Assembly: GCF_001425045.1 (NCBI RefSeq)
Contig: NZ_LMDJ01000012.1
Span: 100,522 to 164,521, forward strand
Direction of reading: 5' to 3'
DNA from: Massilia sp. Root351
Lineage (GTDB): Bacteria; Pseudomonadota; Gammaproteobacteria; Burkholderiales; Burkholderiaceae_D
DNA: 64,000 nucleotides
The translations under genes and the position numbers were made by a program. The notes beneath the pieces were generated by a model. The model was not told where the DNA came from. It searched no databases and was given only the letters and a program-made list of their open reading frames with translations. Shown piece after piece: positions 50,153-60,474 of the stretch. Position 1 is the first letter of the stretch. Each line of letters begins with the position of its first letter.

Positions 50153-50830
50153 CTATTCGAACTGCTTCCTGAACGCTGCGAACTGGGCGGCAAGGTCGCT
50201 GAAGTCCTGGCGCAGCTGGGCCACTTCGGCTTCGAGCTGGGCGACGCGGCTGCCCTGCGCCGGGGTGCTGGTGCTGCCGCCGTAACTGGCGGCGGTTTCC
50301 TCGCGCGCCAGCGCTTCTTCACCCTGCAGCAGGTGGCCGTAGCGCGGCTCCTTGGTGCCCGGCGCCAGCGGCAGCTTGGCAGCCAGCGGCGGGTATTTGT
50401 CGATCAGGAACTGCAGCGCCTGCTCGACGTCGGCCACGGATTTGAAGTCGTGCAGGCGGCCGGTGCGGGTGCGGATTTCGCCGGCCGTCTGCAGGCCGCG
50501 CAGCATCAGGACGGTCAGCACGGCCACTTTGTCCTGCTCCAGCGACCACTTGATGCGCATGCGGTGCTCGTACTTGGTGACGCGCGCGCCGGCTTGCGTG
50601 ATGCCGTTGACGAACTTGCGCTGCATGAGACGCTGCAGCACGTCGGCCACGGTTTCCTCGGAGATCGACATCACCGGGTCGCGGCTGGACAGCTGGTTGC
50701 AGCCGTTGGTGATGGCGTTCAGCGACATCGGGTAGTTGTCCGGCGTGAGGGCTTCTTTTTCAGCCAGCACGGCGAGCACGCGGGTTTCAAACGGGTCCAG
50801 CAGGTTGGGGTTGTCCGCTTCGTTGGTCAT
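50153..50830 (-). CDS. DUF480 / YceH family winged-helix protein
   Basis: A 225-residue YceH protein. Two winged-helix domains: LLDPFETRVLAVLAEKEALTPDNYPMSLNAITNGCNQLSSRDPVM and VLTVLMLRGLQTAGEIRTRTGRLHDF, then a C-terminal coiled coil (SRVAQLEAEVAQLRQDFSDLAAQFAAFRKQF). AAGGA sits 6 bases before the ATG at 50830; an in-frame ATG at 50851 is less likely. Conserved in proteobacteria; function not settled. Confidence 0.92.
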   Translation of the reverse strand: MTNEADNPNLLDPFETRVLAVLAEKEALTPDNYPMSLNAITNGCNQLSSRDPVMSISEETVADVLQRLMQRKFVNGITQAGARVTKYEHRMRIKWSLEQDKVAVLTVLMLRGLQTAGEIRTRTGRLHDFKSVADVEQALQFLIDKYPPLAAKLPLAPGTKEPRYGHLLQGEEALAREETAASYGGSTSTPAQGSRVAQLEAEVAQLRQDFSDLAAQFAAFRKQFE

Positions 50831-50881
50831 GCGTTTTCCTTCTTTCGACAAGTTGCATAGTCGAATTTACCATATTCCAGG

Positions 50882-52252
50882 TCAGGTAATCAGGATGGCG
50901 CGGAAGTCGTTGACGTTGGTGAGCGTGGGACCGGTGACGACGGAGTCCCCCAGCGCCTGGAAAAAGCCGTGGCCGTCGTTCTCGTCCAGGCTCAGCCTGG
51001 GACGCAGGCCCAGCTCGGCCGCGCGCGCCAGCGTGTCCGGCGCGAGGATGGCGCCGGCGATTTCTTCTACGCCGTCCACGCCGTCGGTATCGCCCGCCAG
51101 CGCGTATACGCCCTCCTGCCCTTCCAGCGCCACGCCCAGCGCGAGCAGGAATTCGACGTTGCGCCCGCCCCGCCCCTTGCCCCGCAGCGTTACCGTGGTT
51201 TCGCCGCCGGAGAGCAGGATGCAGGGCTTCTCGAAGGGCTCGCCGTGCCTGGCCGTGCTGCGCGCGATTCCCCCCATGACCTTGCCGACGTCGCGCGCTT
51301 CGCCTTCCAGGCCGTCGCCGAGCAGGTGGCAGCGCACGCCGGCCTGGCGGGCAACTTGCGCCGCCGCTTGCAGCGCCATGCGCGGCGTGACGGCCAGGTG
51401 CAGTTCGGAGGCGGCCAGGCGCTGGTCCCCCGGCTTGACGGTTTCTCCTTCGCCGCTGCGCAGCAGCGCCAGCACGCTGTCCGGCGCGGCGATGCCGTAA
51501 CGCGACAGGATGGCCAGCGCGTCCGCGCAGGTGGTGGGGTCCGGCGCGGTGGGGCCGGAGGCGATGTCGATCGGGTCGTCGCCTGGGACGTCGGAGATCA
51601 GCAGGGTCACCACGCGGGCCGGGGCGCAAGCCGCCGCCAGACGGCCGCCCTTGATGGCCGAGATGTGGCGGCGCACGCAGTTCATCTCGGAGATGGTGGC
51701 GCCGCTGGCCAGCAAGGCCTGGTTGACGGCCTGCTTTTCGGCCATGGTGATGCCGGGCGCGGGCAGCGGCAGCAGCGCGGAGCCGCCGCCGGAGATCAGG
51801 CAGATCACCAGGTCGTCCCGGCCCAGTCCTTGCACCAGCTCCAGCATGCGCTGGGCGGCACGGTGGCCTGCTTCGTCCGGCACCGGATGGGCCGCCTCGG
51901 CGATGTCGATGCGCTCGCACGGCACGGCATAGCCATAGCGGGTGACCACCAGGCCTTCCAGCGGGCCGGGCCAGTTGCGCTCCACCGCCTGCGCCATCGC
52001 CGCGCTGGCCTTGCCCGCGCCGATCACAATGGTGCGCCCTTGCGGCGCCGGCGGCAGGTGCGGCGGTACGCACAGCGCCGGCTGGGCGGCGGCGATTGCT
52101 GCGTCGAACATGGCGCGCAACAGCAGGCGCTCCCGCCCGCCAAAGCGGGGGCCGGGGCCGGCGGCAATGCTGCCTTCCCCGGCTGCGCCACAGGCAGCCG
52201 CCGCGTCGTGCACACGCACCTCGCCGTGCGCCGCTTCGATCAGCTTAGCCAT
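50882..52252 (-). CDS. ttuD: Glycerate 2-kinase / hydroxypyruvate reductase TtuD-type, copy 2
   Basis: A 456-residue MOFRL-family paralogue of the gene at 26675, with the same blocks ([82 protein letters not shown]). It begins with about 45 extra residues; GGAAGGAG nine bases before the ATG and an 8-bp overlap with dctA show that this start is real. In the tartrate context it should act on hydroxypyruvate or glycerate produced by TtuC. Confidence 0.9.
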   Translation of the reverse strand: MAKLIEAAHGEVRVHDAAAACGAAGEGSIAAGPGPRFGGRERLLLRAMFDAAIAAAQPALCVPPHLPPAPQGRTIVIGAGKASAAMAQAVERNWPGPLEGLVVTRYGYAVPCERIDIAEAAHPVPDEAGHRAAQRMLELVQGLGRDDLVICLISGGGSALLPLPAPGITMAEKQAVNQALLASGATISEMNCVRRHISAIKGGRLAAACAPARVVTLLISDVPGDDPIDIASGPTAPDPTTCADALAILSRYGIAAPDSVLALLRSGEGETVKPGDQRLAASELHLAVTPRMALQAAAQVARQAGVRCHLLGDGLEGEARDVGKVMGGIARSTARHGEPFEKPCILLSGGETTVTLRGKGRGGRNVEFLLALGVALEGQEGVYALAGDTDGVDGVEEIAGAILAPDTLARAAELGLRPRLSLDENDGHGFFQALGDSVVTGPTLTNVNDFRAILIT

Positions 52253-53609
52253 GGCGCACCGCTCCTTCCATGGCCATGCGCACCACCGGCTGCGGCGCTT
52301 CCTCCCGCTCCGTGGCGACGGGCTCGCCGTACAGCACGTCCATGTCGGCAGTGCCGTTCAGCACCGCATCCGCCCGCACGCGGTCCAGGCCGCCGACCCA
52401 GCGCGCAATCGCCATGGTGCCGACCGCGTTGCCGATGGTGTTGGTGATGGCGCGCGCTTCGGACATGAAGCGGTCCACGCCCAGCAGCAGCACCATGCCC
52501 TCCACCGGTATCTTGCCCATGGATGCCAAGGTGGCCGCCAGCGTGATGAAGCCCGAGCCGGTCACTCCCGCGGAACCCTTGGAGGTCAGCATCAGCACGC
52601 CCAGCACCAGCAACTGGTCCATCAGCGTCAGATGGGTGTTGGTGGCTTGCGCAATGAAGATGGCGGCCATGGTGTAGTAGATGCATTGCCCGTCGGGATT
52701 GAAGGTCAGCCCGGACGGCACCACCAGCCCCACCACCGGCTTCGAGCAGCCGACCTGCTCCAGCTTGTGCATCAGTTGCGGCACCACCGATTCGGACGAG
52801 CTGGTGCCCAGCACGGTGAAGAGCTCCGCGCGCAAGTACTTCAGGAACCTCCACAGGCTGAAGCCCGAGAGCCGCGCCACCAGGCCCAGCACCACGAACA
52901 CGAACAGGAAACAGCTCAGGTACATGGTGCCCATCAGCTGCGCCAGCTTGGCGATGGACGAGAAGCCGTATTTGCCAACCGTGAAGGAGATGGCGCCGAA
53001 CGCCGCAATCGGCGCCACCCGCATTACCAGGCCAACGATGTAGAACATGGCGTTCGAAAAGCTCTCCAGGAAGCTCACCACCGGCTTGGCGCGGCTGCCC
53101 AGGTGCGCCAGCGCCACGCCGAACATGATGGAGAACACCAGGATCTGCAGGATCTCGTTCTTGGCGAAGGCGTCCACCACGCTGCCCGGTATCATGCCCA
53201 GCACGAAGTCCATGAAGCTGGCCGGCTTGGCGGCGGCCGCGGTGTAGGTGGCAATGCTCTTGGTGTCCAGCGTGTGCGGGTCGATATTCATGCCCACACC
53301 GGGTTCCACCAGGTTTACCGCCAGCAGGCCGAGGCCCAGCGCAAAGGTGGACATCACCTCGAAGTAGATCAGCGCGCGGCCGCCGACGCGGCCCAAGTCC
53401 TTCATGCTGTCCATTTTCGCGATCCCCAGCACCACGGTGGCGAAGATCACCGGCGCGAACACCATCTTGATCAGCTTGATGAAGGCGTCGCCGAGCGGCT
53501 TGAGCTTGGTGCCCAGCTCGGGATCGAGCACGCCGAGCACGATGCCTGCCGCCACGGCGATGAGGACTTGCACATATAGCGTCCCCAGGAACTTGCGGGT
53601 TCTTTTCAT
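52245..53609 (-). CDS. dctA: C4-dicarboxylate:H+ symporter DctA
   Basis: A 454-residue glutamate/dicarboxylate symporter (DAACS family) with about nine hydrophobic segments and the signatures [18 protein letters not shown] (serine-rich re-entrant loop), [25 protein letters not shown] and the [21 protein letters not shown] block. GGAG seven bases before the ATG at 53609. Given neighbours, it probably imports tartrate or related C4 acids, though fumarate/malate/succinate are the usual DctA substrates. Confidence 0.92.
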   Translation of the reverse strand: MKRTRKFLGTLYVQVLIAVAAGIVLGVLDPELGTKLKPLGDAFIKLIKMVFAPVIFATVVLGIAKMDSMKDLGRVGGRALIYFEVMSTFALGLGLLAVNLVEPGVGMNIDPHTLDTKSIATYTAAAAKPASFMDFVLGMIPGSVVDAFAKNEILQILVFSIMFGVALAHLGSRAKPVVSFLESFSNAMFYIVGLVMRVAPIAAFGAISFTVGKYGFSSIAKLAQLMGTMYLSCFLFVFVVLGLVARLSGFSLWRFLKYLRAELFTVLGTSSSESVVPQLMHKLEQVGCSKPVVGLVVPSGLTFNPDGQCIYYTMAAIFIAQATNTHLTLMDQLLVLGVLMLTSKGSAGVTGSGFITLAATLASMGKIPVEGMVLLLGVDRFMSEARAITNTIGNAVGTMAIARWVGGLDRVRADAVLNGTADMDVLYGEPVATEREEAPQPVVRMAMEGAVRHG

Positions 53610-53632
53610 GATCAGTCTCCAGTTATGAGTGA

Positions 53633-53665
53633 GCGTGCGGCGGCTCTCGGGCCGCCTTGGCACGC
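53633..53665 (-). promoter_or_regulatory. Stem-loop between ttuC and dctA
   Basis: GCGTGC-GGCGGC-TCTCGG-GCCGCC-TTG-GCACGC (plus-strand order): two stacked 6-bp stems with a 3-base bulge in the 68-bp ttuC-dctA gap. No T-run; may set the ratio of the two products or protect mRNA. Confidence 0.45.
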
Positions 53666-53677
53666 GGGTGGCTTGCT

Positions 53678-54742
53678 TTATTGGCCGGCGCGGATGTAGC
53701 TGCACACGGCGCGGGTGACATCGGCCGTGCTGGCCGTGCCGCCCAGGTCCGGCGTGTGGACTTTGTCCGCCGTCACGGCTTCAATCGCCTTCATCAGGCG
53801 CCTGGCGGCGCCCTCCTCGCCCAGGTGCTCCAGCATCATGGCGGCGGTCCAGAAGGTCGCCACCGGGTTGGCGATGCCCTTGCCGGCGATATCGAAGGCG
53901 GAGCCGTGGATAGGCTCAAACATCGACGGGAAGGCGCGCTCCGGGTTCAGGTTGGCCGTGGGTCCGATGCCCAGGCTGCCCGACAGCGCGGCGGCCAGGT
54001 CGGACAGGATGTCCGCATGCAGGTTGGTGGCAACGATGACGTCCAGCGTTTTCGGCTTCAGCACCATGCGGGTGGTGACGGCATCCACCAGTTCGCGGTC
54101 CACTTTTACGTCCGGGAAGCCGGCGGCAACTTCGTAGAAGATCTCGTCCCACATCACCATGCCGAAACGCTGCGCGTTGGACTTGGTGACCAGCGTCAGG
54201 TGCTTGGCGGGACGCTTCTGCGCCAGCTCGAACGCGAAGCGGTGGATGCGCTCCACGCCGGCGCGGGTGAACACGGCGGTCTCGGTGGCCGTTTCGATCG
54301 GCAGGCCGCGGTGGGTGCGGCCGCCGTTGCCGGCGTACTCGCCTTCGGAGTTTTCGCGCACGATCACCCAGTCGATGTCCTCGCCTCCTTTCAGCGGGCT
54401 GGTCACGCCCGGCAGCACGCGCGCCGGACGCACGTTGGCGTACTGGTCGAAGCCCTGCGCGATGGGCAGGCGCAGGCCCCACAGCGACACGTGGTCCGGC
54501 ACCTGCTGGCTGCCCACCGCGCCGAAGAAGATGGCGTCGAAGGCCTTCAGCTGTTCCAGGCCGCCTTCGGGAATGTAGTAGCCGTGCTCCAGGTAGTAGT
54601 CCGAACTCCACGGGAAGTGTTCGATGTCGAACTTGAAGCCGCGGTCGTGGCTGGCGAGCGCGTTCAGCACTTCCAGGCCGGCTGCGATGACTTCGGGACC
54701 GATGCCATCGGCTGGGATGGCGGCAATTTTATGGATGCGCAT
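53678..54742 (-). CDS. ttuC: Tartrate dehydrogenase/decarboxylase TtuC (D-malate dehydrogenase family)
   Basis: A 354-residue beta-decarboxylating dehydrogenase. [26 protein letters not shown] start, substrate block [46 protein letters not shown], catalytic Lys/Asp sites in [25 protein letters not shown] and [34 protein letters not shown], and [21 protein letters not shown]. Family members act on tartrate, D-malate or related acids; the dctA-ttuD neighbours favour tartrate. GAGGAG seven bases before the ATG. First gene of ttuC-dctA-ttuD. Confidence 0.92.
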   Translation of the reverse strand: MRIHKIAAIPADGIGPEVIAAGLEVLNALASHDRGFKFDIEHFPWSSDYYLEHGYYIPEGGLEQLKAFDAIFFGAVGSQQVPDHVSLWGLRLPIAQGFDQYANVRPARVLPGVTSPLKGGEDIDWVIVRENSEGEYAGNGGRTHRGLPIETATETAVFTRAGVERIHRFAFELAQKRPAKHLTLVTKSNAQRFGMVMWDEIFYEVAAGFPDVKVDRELVDAVTTRMVLKPKTLDVIVATNLHADILSDLAAALSGSLGIGPTANLNPERAFPSMFEPIHGSAFDIAGKGIANPVATFWTAAMMLEHLGEEGAARRLMKAIEAVTADKVHTPDLGGTASTADVTRAVCSYIRAGQ

Positions 54743-54856
54743 GGGTATCTCCTCAAGTTTTGTATGGGATGCAACAGCACCGTGAACACAGTGTAGTGCT
54801 GCGCCAAACCCATGGAATACGTGTAAAGTTACGCTACTTGTTCCCTGGAGTTAAAG

Positions 54857-55774
54857 ATGATCGATCCATCCGAACTGGCGTTTTTTGTCCAGATCGTCAA
54901 GGAGGGCAGCCTGTCGGGCGCGGCGCGCGAGCTGGGTGTCACGCCCGCGTCGGTCAGCAAGCGGCTGACCAAACTGGAGCAGGAACTGGGCGTGCCGCTG
55001 CTGAACCGCACCACGCGGCGCCTGAGCGTCACCGACGCGGGCGAGCTGTATTACGCCAACGCGGTGCGTATCCTGGGCGAGCTGGAGGAGCTGGAGCGGC
55101 AGCTGTCGCAAGACCGCGCCGCGCCCAAGGGCCTGCTGCGGGTGAATGCGCCGCTGGGCTTCGGCCGCACCTACATCACGCCCATCGTGTCCAACTTCGT
55201 CAAGCGCTACCCCGAGGTGGAGGTGCAGCTGCAGTTGAGCGACCATCCGCTGAGCCTGGTGGACGAGTCATTCGATATCGGTATCCGCTTCGGCGAGGTG
55301 CCCGATGCGCGCGTGGTGGCGACCAGGATCGCGGCCAACCGGCGGCTGGTGTGCGCGGCGCCGTCTTACCTGAAGCAGCACGGGCTGCCCAAGGTGCCGA
55401 ACGACCTGGTCAAGTTCAACTGCATCGTGCTGCGCCAGAACGACGCGGCTTACGGCACCTGGCGCTTTACCAAAGGACGGCAGACCGAGACGGTGAAGGT
55501 GCGCGGCACCTTGAGCAGCAACGACGGCGAGGTGGCGCTGAACTGGGCCCTGGACGGCCACGGCCTGCTGCTGCGGGCGGAATGGGATATTGCGAAGTAC
55601 CTGCGCTCGGGGCGCTTGCAGATCGTGCTGGAGGACTACGCCACGCCGCCGGCCGACATCCACGCCATCTACCCGGAGAAGCACAAGCTGTCGTCCAAGG
55701 TGAAGGTGTTCGTGGAATTCCTGGCGGCGAGCTTCCAGGGGCCGGCGGGGAAGAAGCCTGCCTCCGCCTGGTAA
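54857..55774 (+). CDS. LysR-family regulator of the tartrate operon
   Basis: A 305-residue LysR regulator: ELAFFVQIVKEGSLSGAARELGVTPASVSKRLTKLEQELGVPLLNRTTRRLSVTDAG, then GLLRVNAPLGFGRTYITPIVSNFVKRYPEVEVQLQLSDHPLSLVDESFDIGIRFG. It is divergent from ttuC over 114 bp that contain GTGTAAAGTTAC (54821-54832), a short dyad. It resembles regulators beside tartrate genes in other species; role inferred from position. Confidence 0.9.
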   Translation: MIDPSELAFFVQIVKEGSLSGAARELGVTPASVSKRLTKLEQELGVPLLNRTTRRLSVTDAGELYYANAVRILGELEELERQLSQDRAAPKGLLRVNAPLGFGRTYITPIVSNFVKRYPEVEVQLQLSDHPLSLVDESFDIGIRFGEVPDARVVATRIAANRRLVCAAPSYLKQHGLPKVPNDLVKFNCIVLRQNDAAYGTWRFTKGRQTETVKVRGTLSSNDGEVALNWALDGHGLLLRAEWDIAKYLRSGRLQIVLEDYATPPADIHAIYPEKHKLSSKVKVFVEFLAASFQGPAGKKPASAW

Positions 55775-55784
55775 GACCTGGCAG

Positions 55785-56528
55785 TTATTCGACCAGCTTG
55801 TTCAGCTGGGCGGAGTTGAACTTGTCGCACGCGGGCACGGATGGGCAATCCAGCCCCGCCGCCTTCATGGTGGCGGCCATGCGCTCGATCTGCAGCTCCT
55901 GCGCGGCGGCCTGGTCGATCAGCGCGCGCAGCGCCTTGATGAGCGGATCGTCGCCGTTGGCGGTGATGCCGTAGGCCGAGAACAGCTTGGCGGACGGGCT
56001 GACGCTGACGGCATCCTTGTCGATGATGTGGGCGGGGTTGCCGACCGCCGTGGCGCCCGCCGGCACGGGTTTCAGCAGCACGGCATTGGAGCCGACCTTG
56101 GCATAGTCGCCCACCGTAAACGCGCCCAGCACCTTGGCGCCGGCGCCGATGATGACGCCGCGCCCCAGCGTGGGGTGGCGCTTGCTGCCGGTGTGCAGCG
56201 AGGTGCCGCCCAGCGTGACGCCCTGGTAGATGGTGCAGTCGTCGCCCACCACGGCGGTTTCGCCGATGACCACGCCGAAGCCGTGGTCGATGAACACGCG
56301 GCGGCCGATCTCGGCACCGGGGTGGATCTCGATGCCGGTGATGATGCGGGCCAGGTAGGAGATAAAACGTCCCGGCCATTTCAGGCCGCGCGTCCAGCAC
56401 CAGTGCGCCCAGCGGTGCAGCACGATGGCCTGCAAGCCCGGATAACAGGTCAGCACCTCCCAACCGTTGCGGGCGGCAGGGTCGCGTTCGATGATGCTGT
56501 TGATGTCTTGGCGCAGATTGCGGAACAT
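55785..56528 (-). CDS. cysE: Serine O-acetyltransferase
   Basis: A 247-residue left-handed beta-helix acyltransferase that makes O-acetylserine from serine and acetyl-CoA for cysteine synthesis. DINSIIERDPAARNGWEVLTCYPGLQAIVLHRWAHWCW is the N-terminal helical part; hexapeptide repeats follow (GIEIHPGAEIGRRVFIDHGFGVVIGETAVVGDDCTIYQGVTLGGTS with catalytic His-Asp). The C-terminal 60 residues extend beyond the helix. Weak ribosome site. Followed on the same strand by nothing related. Confidence 0.94.
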   Translation of the reverse strand: MFRNLRQDINSIIERDPAARNGWEVLTCYPGLQAIVLHRWAHWCWTRGLKWPGRFISYLARIITGIEIHPGAEIGRRVFIDHGFGVVIGETAVVGDDCTIYQGVTLGGTSLHTGSKRHPTLGRGVIIGAGAKVLGAFTVGDYAKVGSNAVLLKPVPAGATAVGNPAHIIDKDAVSVSPSAKLFSAYGITANGDDPLIKALRALIDQAAAQELQIERMAATMKAAGLDCPSVPACDKFNSAQLNKLVE

Positions 56529-56656
56529 GGGGATGCAGGATGGAAGCCGATACTCAATGGTAGCGTATTCGGTTCGGAGTTGCTTGGGGGGCGCGGAGCC
56601 AGGGGCGGATACCTGGGGTCAGGCCCGACGGGCCCGCCCCCGGCAGCCGGGGCTGC

Positions 56657-57403
56657 TTAGCCTTCTTTGACCAGGCGCTGGCGGCGCGCCTCGTACAGGC
56701 AGACGCCGGAGGCGACCGAGACGTTCAGGCTCTCGACGGTGCCGAACATGGGGATGCTGACCAGCATGTCGCAGGTCTCGCGGGTCAGGCGGCGCATGCC
56801 CTCGCCTTCCGACCCCATCACCAGCGCGGTCGGGCCGGTGAAGTCGGACTGGTACAGGTTCTTCTCGCCGTCGTCGGAGGTGCCGATCAGCCAGATGTCG
56901 CGGTCCTTCAGGTCGCGCAGCGTGCGCGCCAGGTTGGTCACGGTGATGTAGGGTACGTTCTCGGCCGCGCCGGACGCCACTTTGGCGGCGGTGGCGTTCA
57001 GGCCCACGGCGCGGTCCTTCGGCACGATGACCGCGTGCGCGCCGGCGCCGTCGGCCACGCGCAGGCAGGCGCCCAGGTTGTGCGGATCGGTAATGCCGTC
57101 CAGCACCAGCAGCAGCGGCGGGCCTTCGATGGCGTCCAGCAGCTCGTCCAGGTTGCGCGCCAGCGAAATCTGCTGCGCGAAGGCGATCACGCCCTGGTGG
57201 CGGTGGGTGCCGACGATCTTGTCGAGGCGGGTGGAATCCACGGGCATCACGCGCACGCCGAGCGACTTGGCGTTGGCCACCAGGTCGGTCATGCGACGGT
57301 CGTTGCGGCCCACGTCGACAAAGATTTCCTCTACCGAGGAAGCTTCGTGGCGCAGGCGCGAGGTGACGGCGTGGAAGCCGAAAATCATTTTGTTCTTGGA
57401 CAT
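56657..57403 (-). CDS. rlmB: 23S rRNA Gm2251 2'-O-methyltransferase
   Basis: A 248-residue SpoU-family enzyme methylating G2251 of 23S rRNA. N-terminal substrate-binding part ([15 protein letters not shown]), then the trefoil-knot SpoU blocks [51 protein letters not shown] and [29 protein letters not shown]. Lies 55 bp after rnr on the same strand, an order shared with E. coli (rnr-rlmB). Confidence 0.95.
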   Translation of the reverse strand: MSKNKMIFGFHAVTSRLRHEASSVEEIFVDVGRNDRRMTDLVANAKSLGVRVMPVDSTRLDKIVGTHRHQGVIAFAQQISLARNLDELLDAIEGPPLLLVLDGITDPHNLGACLRVADGAGAHAVIVPKDRAVGLNATAAKVASGAAENVPYITVTNLARTLRDLKDRDIWLIGTSDDGEKNLYQSDFTGPTALVMGSEGEGMRRLTRETCDMLVSIPMFGTVESLNVSVASGVCLYEARRQRLVKEG

Positions 57404-57420
57404 GCTTTTCTTCTTGAGGT

Positions 57421-57448
57421 GCCGCCCCGCAGGGAACCGGGGGGCGGC
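57421..57448 (-). terminator. GC stem-loop between rnr and rlmB
   Basis: GCCGCCCC (57421-57428) pairs with GGGGCGGC (57441-57448) around GCAGGGAACCGG. No T-run; may thin transcription or mark a processing site between the two genes. Confidence 0.45.
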
Positions 57449-57458
57449 GGGTTAATGC

Positions 57459-60008
57459 TTAGCGCTTCTTCTTGCTCTTGCTGGCAGGCTTGGCGGCCGG
57501 TGCTGCGGATTTGCTGCGCTTCGGCTTGGCGGCCGACTGGCCGGCGGATTTGCCCTGGCTGCCCTTCGATTTGGTGGCGGCCGGCGTCCGCGACTGCACG
57601 CTCGGGCCAGGCTTGACGTTGGTGCGGGTGTCGGGCTTGGGCGGCTGCTTGCGGTTGCGGCCGCTGCCTGGCTCGTCGCCCGAACCCGGGCGCACGCCGG
57701 CGGCATCCTGCTCGGCTTGCGCCAGGCGCAGGTCGATCTTGCGGGTTTCCAGATCTACGCGCACTACCTGCACGTTGACCTTGTCGGTCAGCTGGTAACG
57801 CTTGCCGGTGCGTTCGCCTTTCAACTCATGGCGCGCTTCGTCGAACTGGAAGTAGTCCGCGCCCAGGTCGGTAATGTGCACCAGGCCTTCGACGAACAAT
57901 TCCTGCAGTTGCACGAAGATGCCGAAGGTGGTCACGCCGGTGATCATGCCGGTGAATTCTTCCCCCAGCTTGTCCTGCATGAAGTAGCACTTCAGCCAGG
58001 ATTCCACGTCGCGCGAGGCTTCGTCGGCGCGGCGCTCGTTGGCCGAGCAGTGCACGCCCAGCGCATCCCACACGGTCAGGTCGCCGGCCGCTTTGGGCTG
58101 CTTGCCTTCGGCCTTGTCCTTGGCTTGCTGGCGGCGCGTGGCGTTCGACACGGCCGTGTTCAGCACGCTGGTGTCGGCCACTTTCGGGTCATACTTCTTG
58201 CCCAGCAGGATAGCCTTGATGGCGCGGTGCGTCAGCAAGTCCGGATAGCGGCGGATCGGGCTGGTGAAGTGGGCATAGGCCTCGTACGCCAGGCCGAAGT
58301 GGCCGATGTTGTCCGGGCTGTAGACCGCTTGCTGCATCGAGCGCAGCAGCATGGTTTGCAGCAGCGACGCGTCCGGACGCTCCTTGATCTTTCGCATCAG
58401 CTCGGCGTAGTCGCCGGCGGCCGGCGTGTCGCCGCCGGCCAGGCTCAGGCCGACCTGCTTCAGGAAGTCGCGCACCTGCTTGAGCTTTTCCTTGGTCGGG
58501 CCGGCGTGGATGCGGTAGGTGCCGGGATGCTTGTGGCGCAGCAGCAGGTCGGCGGCGCACACGTTGGCGGCCAGCATGCACTCTTCGATCAGCTTGTGCG
58601 CGTCGTTGCGGGTGCGCGGGATGATCTTTTCGATCTTGCCGGCGGCGTTGCAGACGATGTAGGTCTCGGTGGTCTCGAAGTCGATCGCGCCGCGCTCGTT
58701 GCGGGCTTTCACCAGCGCATGGTAAACGTCGTACAGGTTCTGCAGGTGCGGCACGATGCCGGGGCGGCGCGCCGCCTCCGGACCCTTGGTGTTGCCCAGG
58801 ATGGCGGCCACTTCGTTGTACGTCATGCGCGCGGCCGAATGGATCACGGCCGGGTAGAACTGGTAAGCCTTGATCTCGCCCTTGGCGGTGATGACGGCGT
58901 CGCACACCAGCGTCAAACGGTCGACCGCCGGGTTCAGCGAGCACAGGCCGTTGGACAGCTTTTCCGGCAGCATCGGGATCACGCGGCGCGGGAAGTAGAC
59001 CGAGGTACTGCGCTCGAGCGCGTCCGCGTCCAGCGCATCGTTCGGCTTCACGTAGTGGCTCACGTCGGCAATCGCGACGATCAGGCGGAAGGCGTTGCTG
59101 CGGCCGATCTTGACCGGCTCGCAATACACGGCATCGTCGAAGTCGCGCGCGTCTTCGCCGTCGATGGTCACCATCGGCACGTCGCGCAGGTCGACGCGGT
59201 CGGCCAGGTCGGCTTCGCGCACGTGGTCCGGCAGCTTGTTGGCCTGCTTTAGCGCGGCGTCGGAGAAGATGTGCGGCACGCCGAACTTGCGCACCGCGAT
59301 TTCGATTTCCATGCCGGGGTCGTCCAGCGCGCCCAGCACTTCGGTGATGCGGCCTTGCGGCTGTTTGAAGCGGCCCGGCTGCTCGGTCAGCTCGACGGAG
59401 ACGATCTGGTCCACCTTCGCCTTGCCCACCGGGCCTTCGACGATGATGTCCTGCGCAATGCGCTTGTCTTCCGGCGCCACCAGCCACACGCCGTTTTCCT
59501 TCAGCAGGCGGCCGATGATGTGGGTGTTGGCGCGCTGCACCACTTCGACGATGGTGCCTTCCGGACGGCCGCGGCGGTCCAGGCCGACCACTTTTGCCAG
59601 CACTTTGTCGCCATGCAGCACTTTGGCCATCTCGCGCTCGGACAGGAACAGGTCCTCGCCCGGCTCGTCCGGGATCACGAAGCCGAAACCGTCGCGGTGG
59701 CTTTGCACGCGCCCGGCCACGAAGCCGGAGTGGTCCGCCAGGGCGTAGAAGCCGTTGTGGTCCGAAACGATCTGGCCGTCGCGCTCCATGGCGTTCAGAC
59801 GGCGCGTCAATACGGCGTGGGATTCGGCTTTAACATCGAGCGACAGCGCGAGAGCGCGCAGGTCGAGCGGCGCCTTGGCGCTGCGGAAGATGCCGAGGAT
59901 TTCCTCACGGCTAGGAATGATGTGGGTAGATTGGTTCAAAAGTATTTCTATGGTTTTATTATTGATGGAGAAAAAATCGTGTACCGCCCTGACCAGCCAC
60001 GTTGACAT
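57459..60008 (-). CDS. rnr: Ribonuclease R
   Basis: An 849-residue 3'-5' exoribonuclease of the RNB family. An N-terminal HTH (IIPSREEILGIFRSAKAPLDLRALALSLDV), cold-shock domains (FVAGRVQSHRDGFGFVIPDEPGEDLFLSEREM), RNB catalytic block (TIDGEDARDFDDAVYCE; FTSPIRRYPDLLTHRAIKAIL), an S1 domain (GEEFTGMITGVTTFGIFVQLQELFVEGLVHI) and a Lys/Ala/Ser/Pro-rich tail of about 80 residues. The start is uncertain: ATG 60008 has no Shine-Dalgarno, and a TTG at 59939 just before NQSTHIIPSREEIL is the other candidate. Confidence 0.93.
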   Translation of the reverse strand: MSTWLVRAVHDFFSINNKTIEILLNQSTHIIPSREEILGIFRSAKAPLDLRALALSLDVKAESHAVLTRRLNAMERDGQIVSDHNGFYALADHSGFVAGRVQSHRDGFGFVIPDEPGEDLFLSEREMAKVLHGDKVLAKVVGLDRRGRPEGTIVEVVQRANTHIIGRLLKENGVWLVAPEDKRIAQDIIVEGPVGKAKVDQIVSVELTEQPGRFKQPQGRITEVLGALDDPGMEIEIAVRKFGVPHIFSDAALKQANKLPDHVREADLADRVDLRDVPMVTIDGEDARDFDDAVYCEPVKIGRSNAFRLIVAIADVSHYVKPNDALDADALERSTSVYFPRRVIPMLPEKLSNGLCSLNPAVDRLTLVCDAVITAKGEIKAYQFYPAVIHSAARMTYNEVAAILGNTKGPEAARRPGIVPHLQNLYDVYHALVKARNERGAIDFETTETYIVCNAAGKIEKIIPRTRNDAHKLIEECMLAANVCAADLLLRHKHPGTYRIHAGPTKEKLKQVRDFLKQVGLSLAGGDTPAAGDYAELMRKIKERPDASLLQTMLLRSMQQAVYSPDNIGHFGLAYEAYAHFTSPIRRYPDLLTHRAIKAILLGKKYDPKVADTSVLNTAVSNATRRQQAKDKAEGKQPKAAGDLTVWDALGVHCSANERRADEASRDVESWLKCYFMQDKLGEEFTGMITGVTTFGIFVQLQELFVEGLVHITDLGADYFQFDEARHELKGERTGKRYQLTDKVNVQVVRVDLETRKIDLRLAQAEQDAAGVRPGSGDEPGSGRNRKQPPKPDTRTNVKPGPSVQSRTPAATKSKGSQGKSAGQSAAKPKRSKSAAPAAKPASKSKKKR

Positions 60009-60096
60009 GGAACAGGGCGTAGTGTACCGGAGGTCGCGCCATTTGCCTAACGCGGGGCCGTTGGCCGCGTGCCTGAAAATAGTTACTCCAGGCTAT

Positions 60097-60124
60097 TTGA
60101 CTTCTCAAAAGAATCCTCTATAAT
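60097..60124 (+). promoter_or_regulatory. Strong sigma-70 promoter upstream of the first tRNA-Leu
   Basis: TTGACT (60097-60102), 16-bp spacer, perfect TATAAT (60119-60124). A second perfect TATAAT lies at 60219-60224, without a good -35. Either could start the tRNA at 60265; the first would give a leader of about 130 nt. Confidence 0.75.
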
Positions 60125-60264
60125 TCTGGTCTTCCGCAGCGGAAACGCTGAGGAAACGGCGAGTTGATGTGCAGTATGGAACGGAAACGTTCATCTGGCG
60201 CGAAACTCTCCAAGTCGTTATAATAGCAGAAGTTGTTATGCAGTATCTGTTATGAAGCTTCAGT

Positions 60265-60349
60265 GCCCACGTGGCGGAATTGGTAGACGCGCATGGTTCA
60301 GGTCCATGTGCCGCAAGGTGTGGGGGTTCGAGTCCCTCCGTGGGCACCA
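60265..60349 (+). tRNA. tRNA-Leu(CAG), copy 1
   Basis: 85 nt with a perfect 7-bp acceptor stem (GCCCACG / CGTGGGC), discriminator A and encoded CCA. Anticodon loop TTCAGGT gives anticodon CAG, read for CUG leucine codons; the long variable arm (about CCGCAAGGTGTGG region) is typical of class II tRNA-Leu. Identical to five other copies in the next 3.7 kb. Confidence 0.97.
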
Positions 60350-60474
60350 CAGAATTCCTTGTCGGACTTCCTGACACGCTGCAGCAGCAAGCGGCCGAAG
60401 CACGCACAAGTGCTTGATTCCACAGCCCCGCACGGTTCTTGCATCAGCCCACGCATTCCAACCAGGAGTGCGCC

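Noticed and set aside
57717..59252. 511-codon plus-strand frame opposite RNase R
   Set aside because: Antisense shadow; RNase R motifs are intact on the minus strand.
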